DNA of 64,000 nt from Hetaerina americana (lineage: Eukaryota; Arthropoda; Insecta; Odonata; Calopterygidae). The notes under the pieces were generated by a model that was given only the letters and a program-made list of their open reading frames with translations, was not told where the DNA came from and made no database searches. How positions within the stretch are numbered: position 1 is the first letter of the stretch; the number at the start of each line of letters is the position of its first letter. The position numbers and the translations under genes were made by a program. The stretch is from the NCBI GenBank assembly GCA_022747635.1, contig JAKTNV010000001.1, positions 35,235,851 to 35,299,850 on the forward strand, in the 5' to 3' direction. This document shows positions 12,171-24,084 of the stretch, piece after piece.

Positions 12171-15100
12171 CATTGAAGCTTCCTCATTGTAATCAACTTC
12201 CTTTAGCGCTCCCTCCCTTAAGTGATGCACCGCCTTTGCCCATCAAGATATTTTCCGAGTCCGCGGGGTTACGTTAGGGAAATTGCCGTAATTGTAGAAA
12301 TGATAGGATATTTGTTTCTTCTTGTTGCCTTCGAGAATATATATTTCATTAGGAAACACATGGAGTAATTTAGAAATGTGTATTATAAATTAAAACGAAA
12401 AGACGAAGCATTTCAAATAATGTTTTATTTAAAAATATCAACATCAGCGGTCGTGGGACAAATGAGAATCAGTGGCGGACCATGGTCTGTGTATCACTAC
12501 CCTACTTCTTTTTTTAGGGTTGTCAGTCTTTCAGCACAACATTATTGCGATGCTTAAAAAGTTGGTGAAGCAAAAGAAATCCTACGTCTGGAATTTGAGG
12601 GCACCAACATGTTTTGAGTGAGAGCCGTGGAACACTCTTGCCTCCCTCTCATGCTTTTGGAGTCCATGGCGTGAGGAAGGCGCAATTTTGATTTGTGGTT
12701 CATATCGAAAGGGTCGACAACTTAAAGGAGACGATGCGTGTTGATAATCGTCGATTTGCTCGCGACATGGACCACTTTAACGGCTCTCGATCAGATGCTC
12801 CAGACGCTGCGCGAGGAAATGCATGAATCCTCTCATGGTCCAGAGTTTATGAATAACAATAAGAATCGATCCAGATCGCTATGCTCTCAATGAATCATTT
12901 CGCTCGCTTATCGCCATTGTGATGCGTTTTCGCGTCAGTTGGCGACATGTGAATTGAAACGTCACCTTCATGTGCTGCGGGCGTGATTGCAACTCGTGTT
13001 CACCCCCGGAAAGAGTTCCATCCGAATTCACCTCCTCCACAGGTCTTGAACTTTTTCGTGTTCTTCACGCTGTCGTCATCGTGTTTTTCTTCCCCGCTCT
13101 GCGGGGGTGTCGATGCGGGTCGATTTGATTGCCTGTCGGGTGGCGGTCACTGCTCACCTCCCTCCCACTCCCCACTCTTACTCCCCATCTCCCTCCCTTT
13201 CTTTCTCTCTCTCTCCCCCGCCACCCCCGCCCTTTCTAGAAGGAAGATTGCGTGTGTGCTCTTGCGGTTGACGCAATGATCATCGGCTTTCAAGGCCGCC
13301 TCTCTCCCTCCTCGTCTCTCCAACCCCCATTCGGCCCACTCGACACATGAGGCATCTGGGGTCGGGAGGTGCGGCAAAGGGGGTAGAGAGAGCGGGAGGG
13401 TTGGACAGACGGGACCAGTGGTGGTACTTTTCCACGCCCGCGCCCCTACACATCACCGCCTCAGCTCCTCCATCACCCCCCTCCGCTGTTCGCTCCGAAA
13501 CAACCTGTTGCCGTCAGCACCTCGCGGCTTTTTTATCTCGTCCTTTCACCGGCCTCAGCCAGTAGTCTTCTGGCACTTCCCCCAACTGTTGTCGCTGGGC
13601 CCGTTCAACCGATTAATTCCTGGTAGCCGGTGCACAATGCCCTAGCGAACTAATCCTTAGTTAGACTCTTGCTAGACGAAAGTCATGTATTGTACTCCGT
13701 TAAATGTTCTGTCTCGTGCGAATCTTACCCTTGGTATTTAAAAACTTAAATAGCAAAAATATGTTACGGCTTCATTGAAGTTGTTTTGCCAAATTGTGAG
13801 GAACTTTCCGTTCTCCATGGATGTAATTTTTTCTCACCCTCCCCGATACTCTCCGGATGTATGAGGCGTTTTCCAATCGTGGCCTAAAATAATTTCCCGG
13901 AGTAAGCAATCTTGTGATATAAACAGAGGAATTATATGTGTTCACATTTGCGGCAGCGACTTTGTTCTCAACAATTCGATGTGTTATGTTTTCCATAATT
14001 TTGCTAATTTAATGCATCCTTATTTATGGGAGAGATAGAGGATTTTCGTTGTTGTCTTTGGACATTGGGTTTGGAAGCTTCGCAAAAATGTTGTCTAAGG
14101 AGCCAAAATGTTAAGTATCCTTGATCAATTTTTGTATAGGCAGTGTGGTAGTTTATCAATAGTAAGGTGAACAAATTATTTTAATCGTCGCCAGCTCGTC
14201 ACCGCACGCCAGGTCGCCAGCTCGAGACCTTTTCTGTAGAAATTAAATTTCCCACCCGCAGTGTTAGTTTCTTAGTAGCAGTACTCAATAGTTCTTCGTA
14301 GCAATATTATAATTGTACGGTTTTTCTATTATAATTGCGCATTAATTGGCATGTCAATATTATTAATTTTCTTTCGTGTTGAACAGTAGGTTATGTGAAT
14401 GCTGAAACTTTCTCCAGTACGTACTGTTTTGCCTCTTAAATGAGCGTTAACTACGTGGAGGGGTATCTAATTCACACGGAGATGATAAAAGGCGGGCAAA
14501 ATGTGTTAACGATTTGGTGAATATCAGACCAGGGAGGCTGGGTGGGGTATTTACTGAATTAGGCGTGAGTTTTCCCTTTCAGATAAATGCGGTGCCAACC
14601 TTCTTAAGTTATTGAAGTCCGCCCAGTTGACACGGGAAAGGACAGTGCTCGTCAGTTGTAACTGGACGTTAGCGGTGGTAATGTCGTCGGCTACCGCCTA
14701 TAGAGATTCACTCAGAAATTCAAAAATATATTTACCTCACAAGGGTTGCCTGGGGAGGTTGTTACGGAAATTATTTACATTGGTTAAGGGTCAGTACGTG
14801 CGAGAATTTACCATGTCAACCCAGTTTGAATAAACCTACCCGCCTCGTAAAATATTCGAGTGATTAATATATATCAAAGTCCCACAAAAAAATTTTAAAT
14901 GAAAGGCTGTTCGAGCGAATAATACACAAAAATGCTGAGAGGATATGACCAATCGGCCTCTTTCGAGTGTGCGCTTGCTTCATTTCCTTTCTGCTTTAGT
15001 TCTCCGGAATAGGCCTTATCCGTCTACTCAGTAGTTGATTAAATGAAGTAATTACTCTGTTAGCATTTGAATTTGCAATGCATTATTCATCATTGTGAAA

Positions 15101-15190
15101 TACAATATTCTCTCAATGTCATAATGAAAAATCCTGCCTTTCTGCCGAAGAACATTTGCTTCTTATCATTGTTCGGACGAGACACTAGCG
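12171..15190. other. Non-coding stretch with a CpG/pyrimidine-rich block at 12980-13650
   Basis: Most of this interval is AT-rich and featureless. From about 12980 to 13650 it is CpG- and C/T-rich, including a CTCTCTCTCTCCC run near 13205-13220, and four overlapping frames are open there. This looks like compositional bias, possibly a promoter, and not protein coding. Confidence 0.4.
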
Positions 15191-15199
15191 ACTCATGCA

Positions 15200-15390
15200 G
15201 TGTAAGCGTGGAGAAATATGGAAAAAAATAAACGACGGAGAGAAAAACAAATGACGAAGTGCTGGGTAAGGTGAAGGAGGAGAGATGGAGAGAGGTTTGA
15301 GATTGGGAGGAATTCAGAGAAGGCAGGGTGTATTGAGTGTAAGTTGACTGTTGAAGACTTAAGGGGGAAAATATTTGTGGTAGATAGATA
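15200..15390 (+). mobile_element. Highly decayed LINE C-terminal remnant
   Basis: The plus strand carries NDEVLGKVKEERW from about 15252, followed after stops by short frames resembling the end of the same LINE polymerase found better preserved near 21.4 and 61.6 kb, which reads 'TNEEVLG...ERGLLREMQ'. Several stops and frameshifts interrupt it. A TAGATAGATAGATAG run follows near 15380. The assignment depends on similarity to the two other copies in this window. Confidence 0.5.
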
Positions 15391-15789
15391 GATAGAAGAG
15401 GTCTTTATTTGGGCGAAATTGAGACCAAATGATCCCTTCTTCCATTTAACCCATAGGTAGAGGTAGGAAAGAATAGAAATGTTTGGTGCAATGGAGGCGG
15501 AGAGAAGCAAGTGGATTTGAAGTATTATGACGCAATGATGAGGCTAAAAAAGAAATTTTACACTTCCACAATAAAGATTTAATATTTCACAAGATTAAGT
15601 GTTAGCTATTCAGTGATTTTCACCCAAACAACTGAACACGTATAAAAATTTAAATATACGGACGGAAATATTATTATTATATGCTGAGGGAAATATTATT
15701 GTGAAACGCAATTTCAGACTACAAGGTTTTCTCACAAATAAGTAGAATAAATGTGGGGAAAAATTTATTGCAGTTCAAATTCCAAATTG
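15391..15789. other. AT-rich DNA, no genes seen
   Basis: Short AT-rich interval between a LINE remnant and a mariner remnant. Nothing recognisable. Confidence 0.5.
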
Positions 15790-16150
15790 CTAAATTTCTT
15801 CATAATAAAGCATCGACACACCAATGCCAGTACCTCCGCCAGTTGTGATATGTTTCCTGTAAGGGATAAACAGGACCCTCGTTCTGACACATAGCCTCTT
15901 TGACATAATCCAGTGGTCCAAAATGGTACTTAAAGGGGTTGTACTTCGATCGTAATCAAAGACACGTGTCTCGTTACCAGTAACCACCACTGAAAAATTC
16001 GGGTCACTTTCACCGTGGTGCAAGAGGTTCCAGGCGAGATTGTCACAAAAGCAGTCCTCTGGCAGTCCCTTGATCATTGTGGCATACTTTTCTCATGGCT
16101 AAATCTAGAGTAGGAATGCAATGCACAGTGTTTTACTGAATATTAAATTC
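15790..16150 (-). mobile_element. Decayed mariner transposase fragment
   Basis: Minus-strand translation from about 16140 downward reads TLDLAMRKVC and then, after a one-base frame change, ATMIKGLPED ... DPNFSVVVTGNETRVFDYD. This is the mariner transposase order: end of the helix-turn-helix half ('DLAMRKVCAKMVPK', also present in the element at 24.5 kb), then 'DPNFL..VVTGDETWVFEYD', which contains the first catalytic aspartate. Here GDE has become GNE, so that residue is lost. The 95-codon open frame 15790-16077 covers the second part; beyond the YD block similarity fades. No terminal inverted repeats were found. It is an inactive fossil of the Tc1/mariner cut-and-paste transposase superfamily. 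Confidence 0.8.
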
Positions 16151-17996
16151 TTTTGTCCTAATCCTGATACTTGGGGGGTCAATCAGAATTGAGCACGTGT
16201 CTTATTTTTCGCCCATTTTCGTCTCACTGTGTTGTTGATGAATGCCCAGGGTAGTCCTCCTCGTCAACCTCCTCGTTACCCTCCCAGAACATCGTGCGCA
16301 AGTAGAAAACCATCACTTGGGACATTTCCCAATCCCAATAATCATCCTTACCCATGTTCATGATGTACGAATCCAATTTTCCAAGTTTAATACACAATTT
16401 TATCGCATATCATCTCTCCGTAGGAAATGGCATCGTGAATTCGTGATTTGACCGTCGAACAGGGGCCGAGTCCACCAGCGATCCGCACACTGTACATGCC
16501 CGCAATTAAATGACGTGGGTCGTGTTGCTTTCCCAAGATCTCCCATTACCTTTCTCACCACAATTCACCCAACTCCAGCCATCTGCATTGGTGGCAAAGA
16601 AAGCATTCTACTTATTTTTGGAATAGTCCCTGCATGTATTTAGCTTTGTGTTAGGTATGGCTTAGAAATGGCATTGGTATAGGATTTATCGATAGACTAA
16701 TTTGTCTAGTATATTACTCTTTATTATTTCCTTATTTACTGGTACTTACTTTTATCTTGTTTTGGAAGATAAATCGCATCCTAGCTCCTCTGATTGTTTT
16801 AATGTGACAAATCATGGATGAATTTCGATTACCTTTCCAACCGAAGTCGATTCTGCAATCCGGAAGCCCGTTGCATTCATCGCCAACTCGTTATCCTCGC
16901 CAACTTGAATGTTTTCACGACCTAACTGCCGTTATGGCGCAATATCCATTTTTTTTCGTTGAGCCAAAAAAAATCGCTCATTTCCAGCGCTTTCTCATTA
17001 TGCTCCGAGGAAATCTTTTTATAAGCCTATTCTCTCTTTATATCGATTTAATTTGCCTCAGTCATAGCGGAAGCGGCTAGATGGTGGTGGATTTAAACCC
17101 TTGGTATTTCCTTTCGCGGCATTCCCGTGTGACAAAAGAAGTTTGCCGTGCCGAGTTCACTTCGATTGTGTTCTCCCTCGCGTTTCCGCGTCCGATCGTT
17201 CGCAGGAGGGCAGTGATTGCGTCAGCGATCGCGATGTCTCCGCATTGTTTTCATACTTATCCAGTTGGTTGCTGATGCAACCACGAGAAATATTGATTGC
17301 CCCCTTGTTTCCACGATGCCTCTGATCCCGTGCTGAAATATGCCATTCTGTTTTAATGGTCAATTGGCGGAGGAATTTCGCTCGCAATACCGTCGCTTTA
17401 TGAGCCTGAATGAAAGGATATTACCCCTTTTTTTATAGCCGATAAACGAGTCATATCGAATTCTAATGCATAGTCGAGGCCCCGAGGTCAGTAAAATCAA
17501 CGTACGAATGCACTAGTTTGATTAATGGTGAACTTCTAAAAAGTGTTTTATTTTTTAAGAAAATGGGCGTGTATACTACTTGGCTTTGCTATGCAAATTT
17601 GTAATGTCTCATATTTAAGGGTAACAACTCTGATTATTTACCTTTTATGTGCTAATTTGAATCTTTAGGTAGTATACTTAGTCATTATTTCGTTAAATTT
17701 TCTTTTATTTATTTATGCTAAGGCCGTGTCTTCATGTGCAATTCCGAAGATTTCGGTCGCTGTAGTGTCTCGGAAATTGTTATGCCGTGGTGCAAGTGGT
17801 TATTTCTTTTCCTTAAGCTGGCCGTAAATGGGAAATCAAAAAATCGGAACGAAATGGGGAAGATAAAGACCAAAAACTTTGGTCTGCTCGTTAGCGATTG
17901 TCTTGGTCTGCCTTGCTTGTACTCGTGACAACTCAAAGAACCCTCAAGTAGACGTATGGCGTAGGCAGATCACTGAATGGTGGCATGCAAAGAGTT
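16151..17996. other. No genes seen
   Basis: AT-rich sequence with short frames only. The frames clustered at 17080-17390 on both strands show no domain and no convincing splice sites. Confidence 0.5.
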
Positions 17997-18171
17997 TCAC
18001 TGAAGTAAAAAATACCAATGTATCCTTCCACTAAATTTTTTATTCGGAACAACCAGTTTCGACGCCGGAACAAAGAACTTCGTACCCGAGTATGACGCCG
18101 TTGCGTCGAAACTAATTAAACCGAATAAAAAATTTAGTGGAAAGATAAATTGGAATTTTTTACTTCGGTGA
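17997..18171. repeat. Palindromic MITE-like element
   Basis: The left arm (17997-18065) starts TCACTGAAGTAAAAAAT and contains CCACTAAATTTTTTATTCGG and GTTTCGACGC. The right arm (18103-18171) is its reverse complement with small differences, ending TTTTTTACTTCGGTGA. The two arms of about 68 bp surround a loop of about 37 bp, so the single strand can fold into a long hairpin. There is no coding capacity. The structure fits a foldback or MITE-type non-autonomous DNA element; the superfamily is not determined. Its TTTCGA-containing arm resembles the palindrome at 43.85 kb. Confidence 0.8.
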
Positions 18172-20207
18172 TAATGGATTTCCGCCTAAGCAAATTAGGC
18201 CCGAAAACATTGAGCATGGAGTTTAAGCCCACCACTTCCTTTTATTTTGTTTGGCTTGTTCTTAAATTTCCTCTACTCTAAAACATTTACTGATGTCATT
18301 GTTTCTTGGATTACACCCATATTCATTTAACTGGAATTCGAACTGGTTCGATGTGCTGCAATACATGGATTCAGATATACAGGTTCTACGTTGGCCGTAC
18401 ATCACCTTAATGACTGTGCACAGACTTAAAATTCGTTATTATTTACATTATAGACCTGATTTTCAGAAACTAGTAAATAACTTACACAAAACCCGAATCT
18501 GTTTTTCTGATCTAGGTTACATTTATTCTAGGAACAAATCAAATAAACACGGCAGTTTGCAGTTTTCGTCAAATTTACACAGTAATGGTTAATTACTTGG
18601 TGCAGTAACTTTCCTTGAAATTTGCTTGCGATTTTTAAAACCTCGATCTATTGTCCAAGAACGATACCCACTCTGGAGGTAAAAGCGCGGGTATTGTGTC
18701 GTGGTTGATTTCGTTAAGAAAATTCATGCTGCGATGTGATACGGGATTCTGAGATATCTCAGCCAAATTTGGACAATATTATTAGGGTCATCGTTCATTG
18801 TAGTTCGTTTCTTAATTCCATACTTCGATGATATCGTAGTTTTGATCGAAATGAAGACTCGAGATGGAATGGACATTGAAGTGCGCTCTGTGCATTTGGG
18901 AGTCGATTTCTTCTTTTTCCGAGTGTAGATCATGAAGCAAATAATACGGGCGCATGCTTTTCCAGCTCCAAGGTCCATTTAACTGCGTTCAATTGTGATT
19001 GCTCAGACCTGGGTGAAATGCTGCCACAAACTGAATTGCCCGGCTGTGGTGTTGTTTTTTTCGGTCTAATCATTTGGCCGGCTGGAATTTTCCCCGTAAA
19101 GGTGCAATTGGACGCATGCGAGGACATGAGTGCAAAGGAGTCGGGGAGGTGGTCTTTCGAGGGCAAAAGAGAGAGAGAGAGAGTAGTCAGTGGAGGCACG
19201 CGAGGGTTCGTTCGGTCGGCGGGAAAGATTTGGCGTGCCATTGCTGTGTATTGCCGCGAGCGTTTCATGTCTGCTCTCGAGATGGTCGTTTTTACTCGAT
19301 GTAAACTCTCTCGTGCTCTTCTGTCATTGCAAGGACTTGAATATGAAAGATCCCTTCTGCGTCGATGTCTTGGAATTCCATCGTAGTCGAGGTGGATTCT
19401 GGCTTTGCTTGGATGGTGAGTTGAAAAAAATCCAATCTTCGTCATCGGGTGCGAGGCTTTTTATGTCTCACGTGGAAACCTTGGTAGAGGGCTAAAAATG
19501 TTTCTATGGGAATATAAGTGTAATTAATTCCGCGTCTTCACAGCCATTTTTGCGGCACTCTATATTAGGGTCAGTTCATCCATCGCCAGCTAACTCTTTG
19601 TCCTGCAGATAGGCTATTCATCACAATAAGCTGGGAACTGCTCGCGTTTTAGAATATGTTGGTTCGCGCTAGGAGGTAATCTTTGCTCATGTTTTCGCCA
19701 ATGGGTCAAAACCTTCAGTAAGTTTCTCGAAAGATTATCGCGACTATATTAACCAGAGTTTTTTAAACCGGAAAGCCTGGAATTAGTTGCGTAATAATCT
19801 AAATTAATATATGTATTGTGAAATTTAATAAAAATACAAACTATTTTGGACGGTAGAAAGTGCGTGTATGTTTTGCAGTGAAACAAATTAAATGCGAACA
19901 ATGTAATCATTAATTAATAGGGAATACGCCAAGGGTGCGTACTTGGGCATGTATCAGCAGTTACTTCAATAACTCAGTACATATGTTTAACCCATTGTTT
20001 TGCACAATACTTTTGGGAATGGTCTTGTGAGAAAGTTATGATAGGTATCGTAAATATTGATAACTTTTGAGATCGTGAATAAACGCGGACAAGAGTTGAA
20101 TGCGGGGCTGTAATTTTGAAAATACAAGCAGTTTCGTGATAGGAATGAGGCTGAACTCTTCAAAAAAAGACTTACTCTGTCTCTCTTACAGACATTTTTC
20201 CTTGTAA
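18172..20207. other. No genes seen; GC-richer stretch at 18990-19400
   Basis: Frames of 171 codons (18930-19445, minus) and 122 codons (19018-19386, plus) overlap in a GC-richer stretch that includes a (GA)n run near 19168-19182. Neither shows a domain. The rest is AT-rich and featureless. Confidence 0.45.
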
Positions 20208-20500
20208 GAATTCTCCTCGGGGGATCGAGTTGGTGCGGGGGCTAACGTACTGGCTTCCCACTCTGAGGGCGCGGGTTAAAATCCCGCCGGTGTAGAATAT
20301 TTTTCAGAGGTATCTCGATCCCTACTTGAGGTGCTTTGTGGAGGGCACTTTTGAGTGAGTACGCCGTCCGTCGGATGGGACGTTAAACAGCGGACCCCTT
20401 GGCGCCTTTCGTAAAGAGTAGGCTAATGCCAACGCCCGGCGCAAATGACCTTAGCTGTCGGTCGCCTCCCCTAAAAACTACTTTTACTACGAATTCTCCT
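20208..20500 (+). mobile_element. tRNA-derived SINE with target-site duplication
   Basis: The element (20218-20490) is flanked by the 10-bp direct repeat GAATTCTCCT at 20208-20217 and 20491-20500, the mark of target-primed insertion. Its head resembles a tRNA: an A-box-like TTGGTGCGGGGGC near 20230 and a B-box-like GGGTTAAAATCCCG near 20273-20286, where CGA has decayed to AAA. The body contains GTCGGATGGGACGTTAAAC near 20370-20388 and GAGTAGGCTAATGCC, which I recall as a recurrent arthropod SINE body; that is memory, not a search. The 3' end is ACTACTTTTACTAC. It has no protein-coding capacity; such elements are transcribed by RNA polymerase III and mobilised by LINE enzymes. Confidence 0.85.
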
Positions 20501-21339
20501 TTGCCAATCAAAGGCTAAACTTTTCCTGTGTATCCGTCTTCATATGCTTGGTTAGACGTCCTGTTGCATTCGGAAGTTAATAAAGTCGGATTCTTACACC
20601 CAGCCGGGAGTGATGGACCGAGATCTCCTGCAAACCCAGCTGATATTGTTATTAATTTGTAAGAATCGTTTTCCTATGGAAATTCTCTCGTTTTGACGAT
20701 ATTCATGAGTAGTAGGCTAATTTAAGTGGAAAAAATGTTAGCCCAAAGGAGCATCACCCAGCGGCACTACGAGTAAGGTGATCGGTGAAGTGCCCTCCAC
20801 TGTGGGTGGTCCTCGTGCACGTAGGACATGATAGAAACGGTCCCGTTGTAACCTCTGCTCCCATTCTCAAAGTTTCCTTGATCGTATATCTTAATGTTTC
20901 TCTCAGAAGTTTCATTCTATTCTGAACGTTGACAGAATGTGGGCAACGATAAACTCGCATACGAGTGACATCTTGTGTGACCCAACTGTGGAAGGGCGAC
21001 CGCACCTCTGCCTTTCCCGCAGCCGGCTGTCGCCGCTGGTTCGTTTTAGCCAGGAGACCTCGTTCGCGGCACAGAAGAGTGGCGGAGGAGATGGCGACGC
21101 GTCCTAGTGGTTCATGTTGCACGAATCTTGCTACCGTCGCCGTTAACTTTTTTCCTGAGGAAAAATGAAAAATATTTAATTATTTAAAATTTGAAATTGC
21201 TTTTTCATTTCAGACCACATGGCGTTTTCTATTTATAGGGATTCTTAGTATGATTCAAATCATCGTTATTTGACAACTTCAGAATATCTAGGTTACGGGA
21301 AACGTTCTATTAAAATTTGATGTGGAACGTGGTATTGTA
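20501..21339. other. No genes seen
   Basis: Mixed-composition interval. Frames at 20754-21122 (minus) and 20965-21168 (plus) overlap in a GC-richer part and lack recognisable motifs. Confidence 0.45.
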
Positions 21340-21740
21340 CGACGTTGAAACTTCGTCGCGGAAGCAAGACGATAGGCTTACATTGGAGGCCTTTGAAATG
21401 TTGGTGTGGAGAAGGATGTAAAGGGTGAAGAGGATTGAAAGTAAAACAAACGAGGAAGTGCTAGGTTTATTCATGGAGGGAGATGAGAGAGGATTGTTGA
21501 GAGAAATGCAAAAGAGGCAGGAAAGTTGGATCCAGAGCATTTTGACTGATGATGGGATGTTGAAGACTGATAGAGGAGTGGGTGTTAGGCAAGCGAATAA
21601 GGGGAAGGAATAGAAAATGCTTGTTAGATGGATGAAGGAAGTATGCGGAATTTGAAAAGGGTTCATCGATTTATCCGATACTGGCATGTGTTTAGTTAGT
21701 ATATTATTACATGCAAAGAAAAACATTCGTTGCAGTCTGT
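21340..21740 (+). mobile_element. LINE C-terminal and 3' remnant, copy A
   Basis: The plus strand reads AFEMLVWRRM near 21390-21420, then, after a stop, ESKTNEEVLGLFMEGDERG, LLREMQKRQESWIQSIL and DRGVGVRQANKGKE. This is the C-terminal tail of a non-LTR retrotransposon polymerase ('AFEMW..RRML....T..VTNEEVL....ERSLL...KRR..WIGHIL..DGLLK'). A 62-codon frame (21425-21613) is still open; a further match (DTGMCLVSILLHAKK) lies near 21680-21720. The same sequence, diverged, recurs at 61.5-61.9 kb and more weakly at 15.2 kb. It is 5'-truncated and inactive. The antisense frame 21310-21750 is its shadow. Confidence 0.78.
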
Positions 21741-21863
21741 ATCCATCCAAAACGAAATGGTAGAATACAAAGAATTAGGCCTGCATTTATTGAACCTTTA
21801 AAGTAATTTTATGTACAATTTGACGGAATTTAAACCAACTTTATATTTCTAAATTGATGTGTG

Positions 21864-21865
<2 letters not shown>

Positions 21866-21923
<58 letters not shown>
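21866..21923. repeat. (AT)n microsatellite
   Basis: About 58 bp of uninterrupted AT dinucleotides. It directly abuts a GC-rich segment to the right, a pattern seen when a retroelement ends in a simple repeat. Confidence 0.97.
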
Positions 21924-21927
<4 letters not shown>

Positions 21928-22470
21928 CCAGGGAGGAGGGCCCCAAGATTAGCTGTGCCACGGGCCCGGTGGATACCAAAAACGTTGCCTGTTTCTAGCA
22001 GAATGTGGGCGCCATGTAATGAGCCCTCACGTTTTTGATGAGATTTCGTGAAGATTTGAACTCGAAGGAAGAAATCTCTTCGGACGAATCGTTCATCACA
22101 TGCAGGGATGATCTCTATGTGCACCTGAAGTCGCACTGCTCGCTCCCCGGAGAGATGCAAGCGTCCATCGCGTGGTATGGTGGCATAATTTAATACAAAT
22201 TGTCCGTAATCGCATTCCGCGCACACATGGGGAATGCGAAGCGAAGTCTTGGCACGTGACGCGGCGGTACACACGGGCACGTGATCGATTTCCGACGGGG
22301 CCTAAGGTTTCCGCAGCATTCCGTATTCGTGTCGTTTCCCTGAGTTTCGTCCCACCACATCCGGTTGTCTCGAGAGAGAAGCCTGACTGTGTGCTCGAAT
22401 GTCCTGAAAGCGACGCTGATAAATTTGCTGGAAAATGGATCGGGCAAGTCACCTCGACCATTGTTTTCAT
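21924..22470. other. GC-rich segment abutting AT microsatellite, possible repeat
   Basis: Composition switches abruptly from (AT)n to CpG-containing sequence beginning GCGCCCAGGGAGGAGGGCCC. Both strands are open for over 100 codons: minus 22280 to about 21925, ending against the microsatellite, and plus 22172-22645. No domain is recognised in either. A retroelement whose 3' end is the AT repeat (reading on minus) is one explanation; an unrelated CpG patch is another. Confidence 0.3.
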
Positions 22471-24049
22471 TCGGGTGAATTCACTTGGCAATGCGACGAA
22501 GTTTGCTGAGGGGAGCGATCAGATTTCCCGCGGCGGTAATGTAAGGAAAAATAAGGTACGAGGGAGTCAGACGTGCTTAATCCTACCTCTTCTTCGTAAA
22601 AAGAAACCAAATACTATCGTAGTTCTTGAAAGCTTCATAGATTAGTCACAGTTTGGACTCTTGTGATTCTAAATTAGGACGAATCTTGTTTAATTTTGCC
22701 AATATCTGCATAAACTTAGTTCTCTTCGCGAACGAGTATTACGAAGAAACAGTTTGCTGAAAGAATCTCTAGATTTAGTTCCTGCGTTCACTCGAAAGTG
22801 ATATATTTTGATGCATTCGTCTTTTTGCCATAAAATTGGGAAAATTCAATAGCTTAAGTTCGTACCGGATAGGTGATCGCTTGACTGCAATCATAATGCC
22901 ATTTGTGTCACAATTAATATTAATGTCGATCGAACGATTCCTTTCATAATTCAACTAATTCCTCCAGGTCTCACTTTCCAAATCGACTGTAGCGCCTGTT
23001 ATACGCCATCGTTGGTATCAAACTTGCGAATTTAATGTGGACAGATTTGGTTTAAAGATTCGCTAATATCGGATGAGACACAGAGAAGACCTGGAATATT
23101 ATTTCGAAACCCGTTTCTTTCCCCCCGATCGGAAGGTAACAACGGGGTGGAGCGACCGGGTTTCGTATGGGTTCGGTCCTGGGAAATACGTTGTCTCCTG
23201 CAGCATTCGCACCACTTCCTGTCATTTGCATTCAATTCACGCCAAATTCCATTGTCATCTGAAATAACAACTTGATCCACATCATTCATCGCACGCGACC
23301 TCACCGAATGAGAATAATGCACTTCTGTTCCGGGAGTATCTTTGACAAGCCTAGTAGCCACTATGGCAGATTTGGGCCATGTTTTTCGAAGATTGATTTT
23401 GAACTTCCAGGTATCAATGTGCGTCATTCGTTGCAGTTCCGGTTATGAGCGGTAGAAATAGTGTGGGAGGCCTCGAGTGTGGGTCGACGTCGGGAAGCAC
23501 TGAGAGGGAGGGATGAAGAGATAAGAAAGCCAAAGGGATTTTGCAATGGGTAATTAACCTGTGGGGGGGGATGTGTGAATTCGCCGCGTTCCATTTTCTT
23601 ATTGCCTCACTCACACGCCCGCCATCGCCATTACTTTTTGTTACGGGCTCATGCCAGAAATTAATTAACACTTCATTTGCTCAAAGGTGAATTAGTTTTT
23701 CAAATTAATCACTCTAATGAATCCGCTACTGCGTGATTTCCCACGGCATCGTTGGTGCACGAGTCGTTGAACTCGGTCATCGGCAGTGTTATCTCCGAGG
23801 TGTATTTGTGTGAATTATTTTATCCTCCAAGACTTATTTTAAAGCATCCGAGCACAAAAGACGGCTGAGGGTTAATACAGTTTCGCTAAAACTTCCACTT
23901 GGTCGTATTTAGGTGTAATTTAGGAAGAAGTTTCAACTTGTATGAGGGTGGGCAGGGAATTTCATGAATTCAAAAATGCAGTAAACGAATGTAAAAATCG
24001 ATATTTTAATAAGCGGTTTACAGAATTTTGTCATTGCACTATGGAAAAA
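22471..24049. other. Mostly featureless; possible LINE scrap at 23920-24049
   Basis: No gene was identified. Just left of the mariner insertion the plus strand reads REFHEFKNAVNECKNRYF, NKRF (about 23950-24020), which weakly resembles the linker between endonuclease and reverse transcriptase of some LINEs. This is too short to call. Confidence 0.35.
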
Positions 24050-24051
24050 TA

Positions 24052-24084
24052 CAGGGCGCACCCAAAAGTGGTAGGACTGATTTT
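24052..24084 (+). repeat. Mariner left terminal inverted repeat
   Basis: It begins CAGGGCGCACCCAAAAG after the TA duplication. It pairs with the right repeat except for one missing base and a few substitutions near the tip. Confidence 0.93.

Noticed and set aside
18930..19445. 171-codon minus and 122-codon plus frames overlapping
   Set aside because: Both strands open in GC-richer DNA, low-complexity Ser/Arg content, no motif.
22172..22645. 157-codon plus frame
   Set aside because: Overlaps long minus frames in a CpG-rich patch; no domain recognised and it runs into AT-rich sequence.
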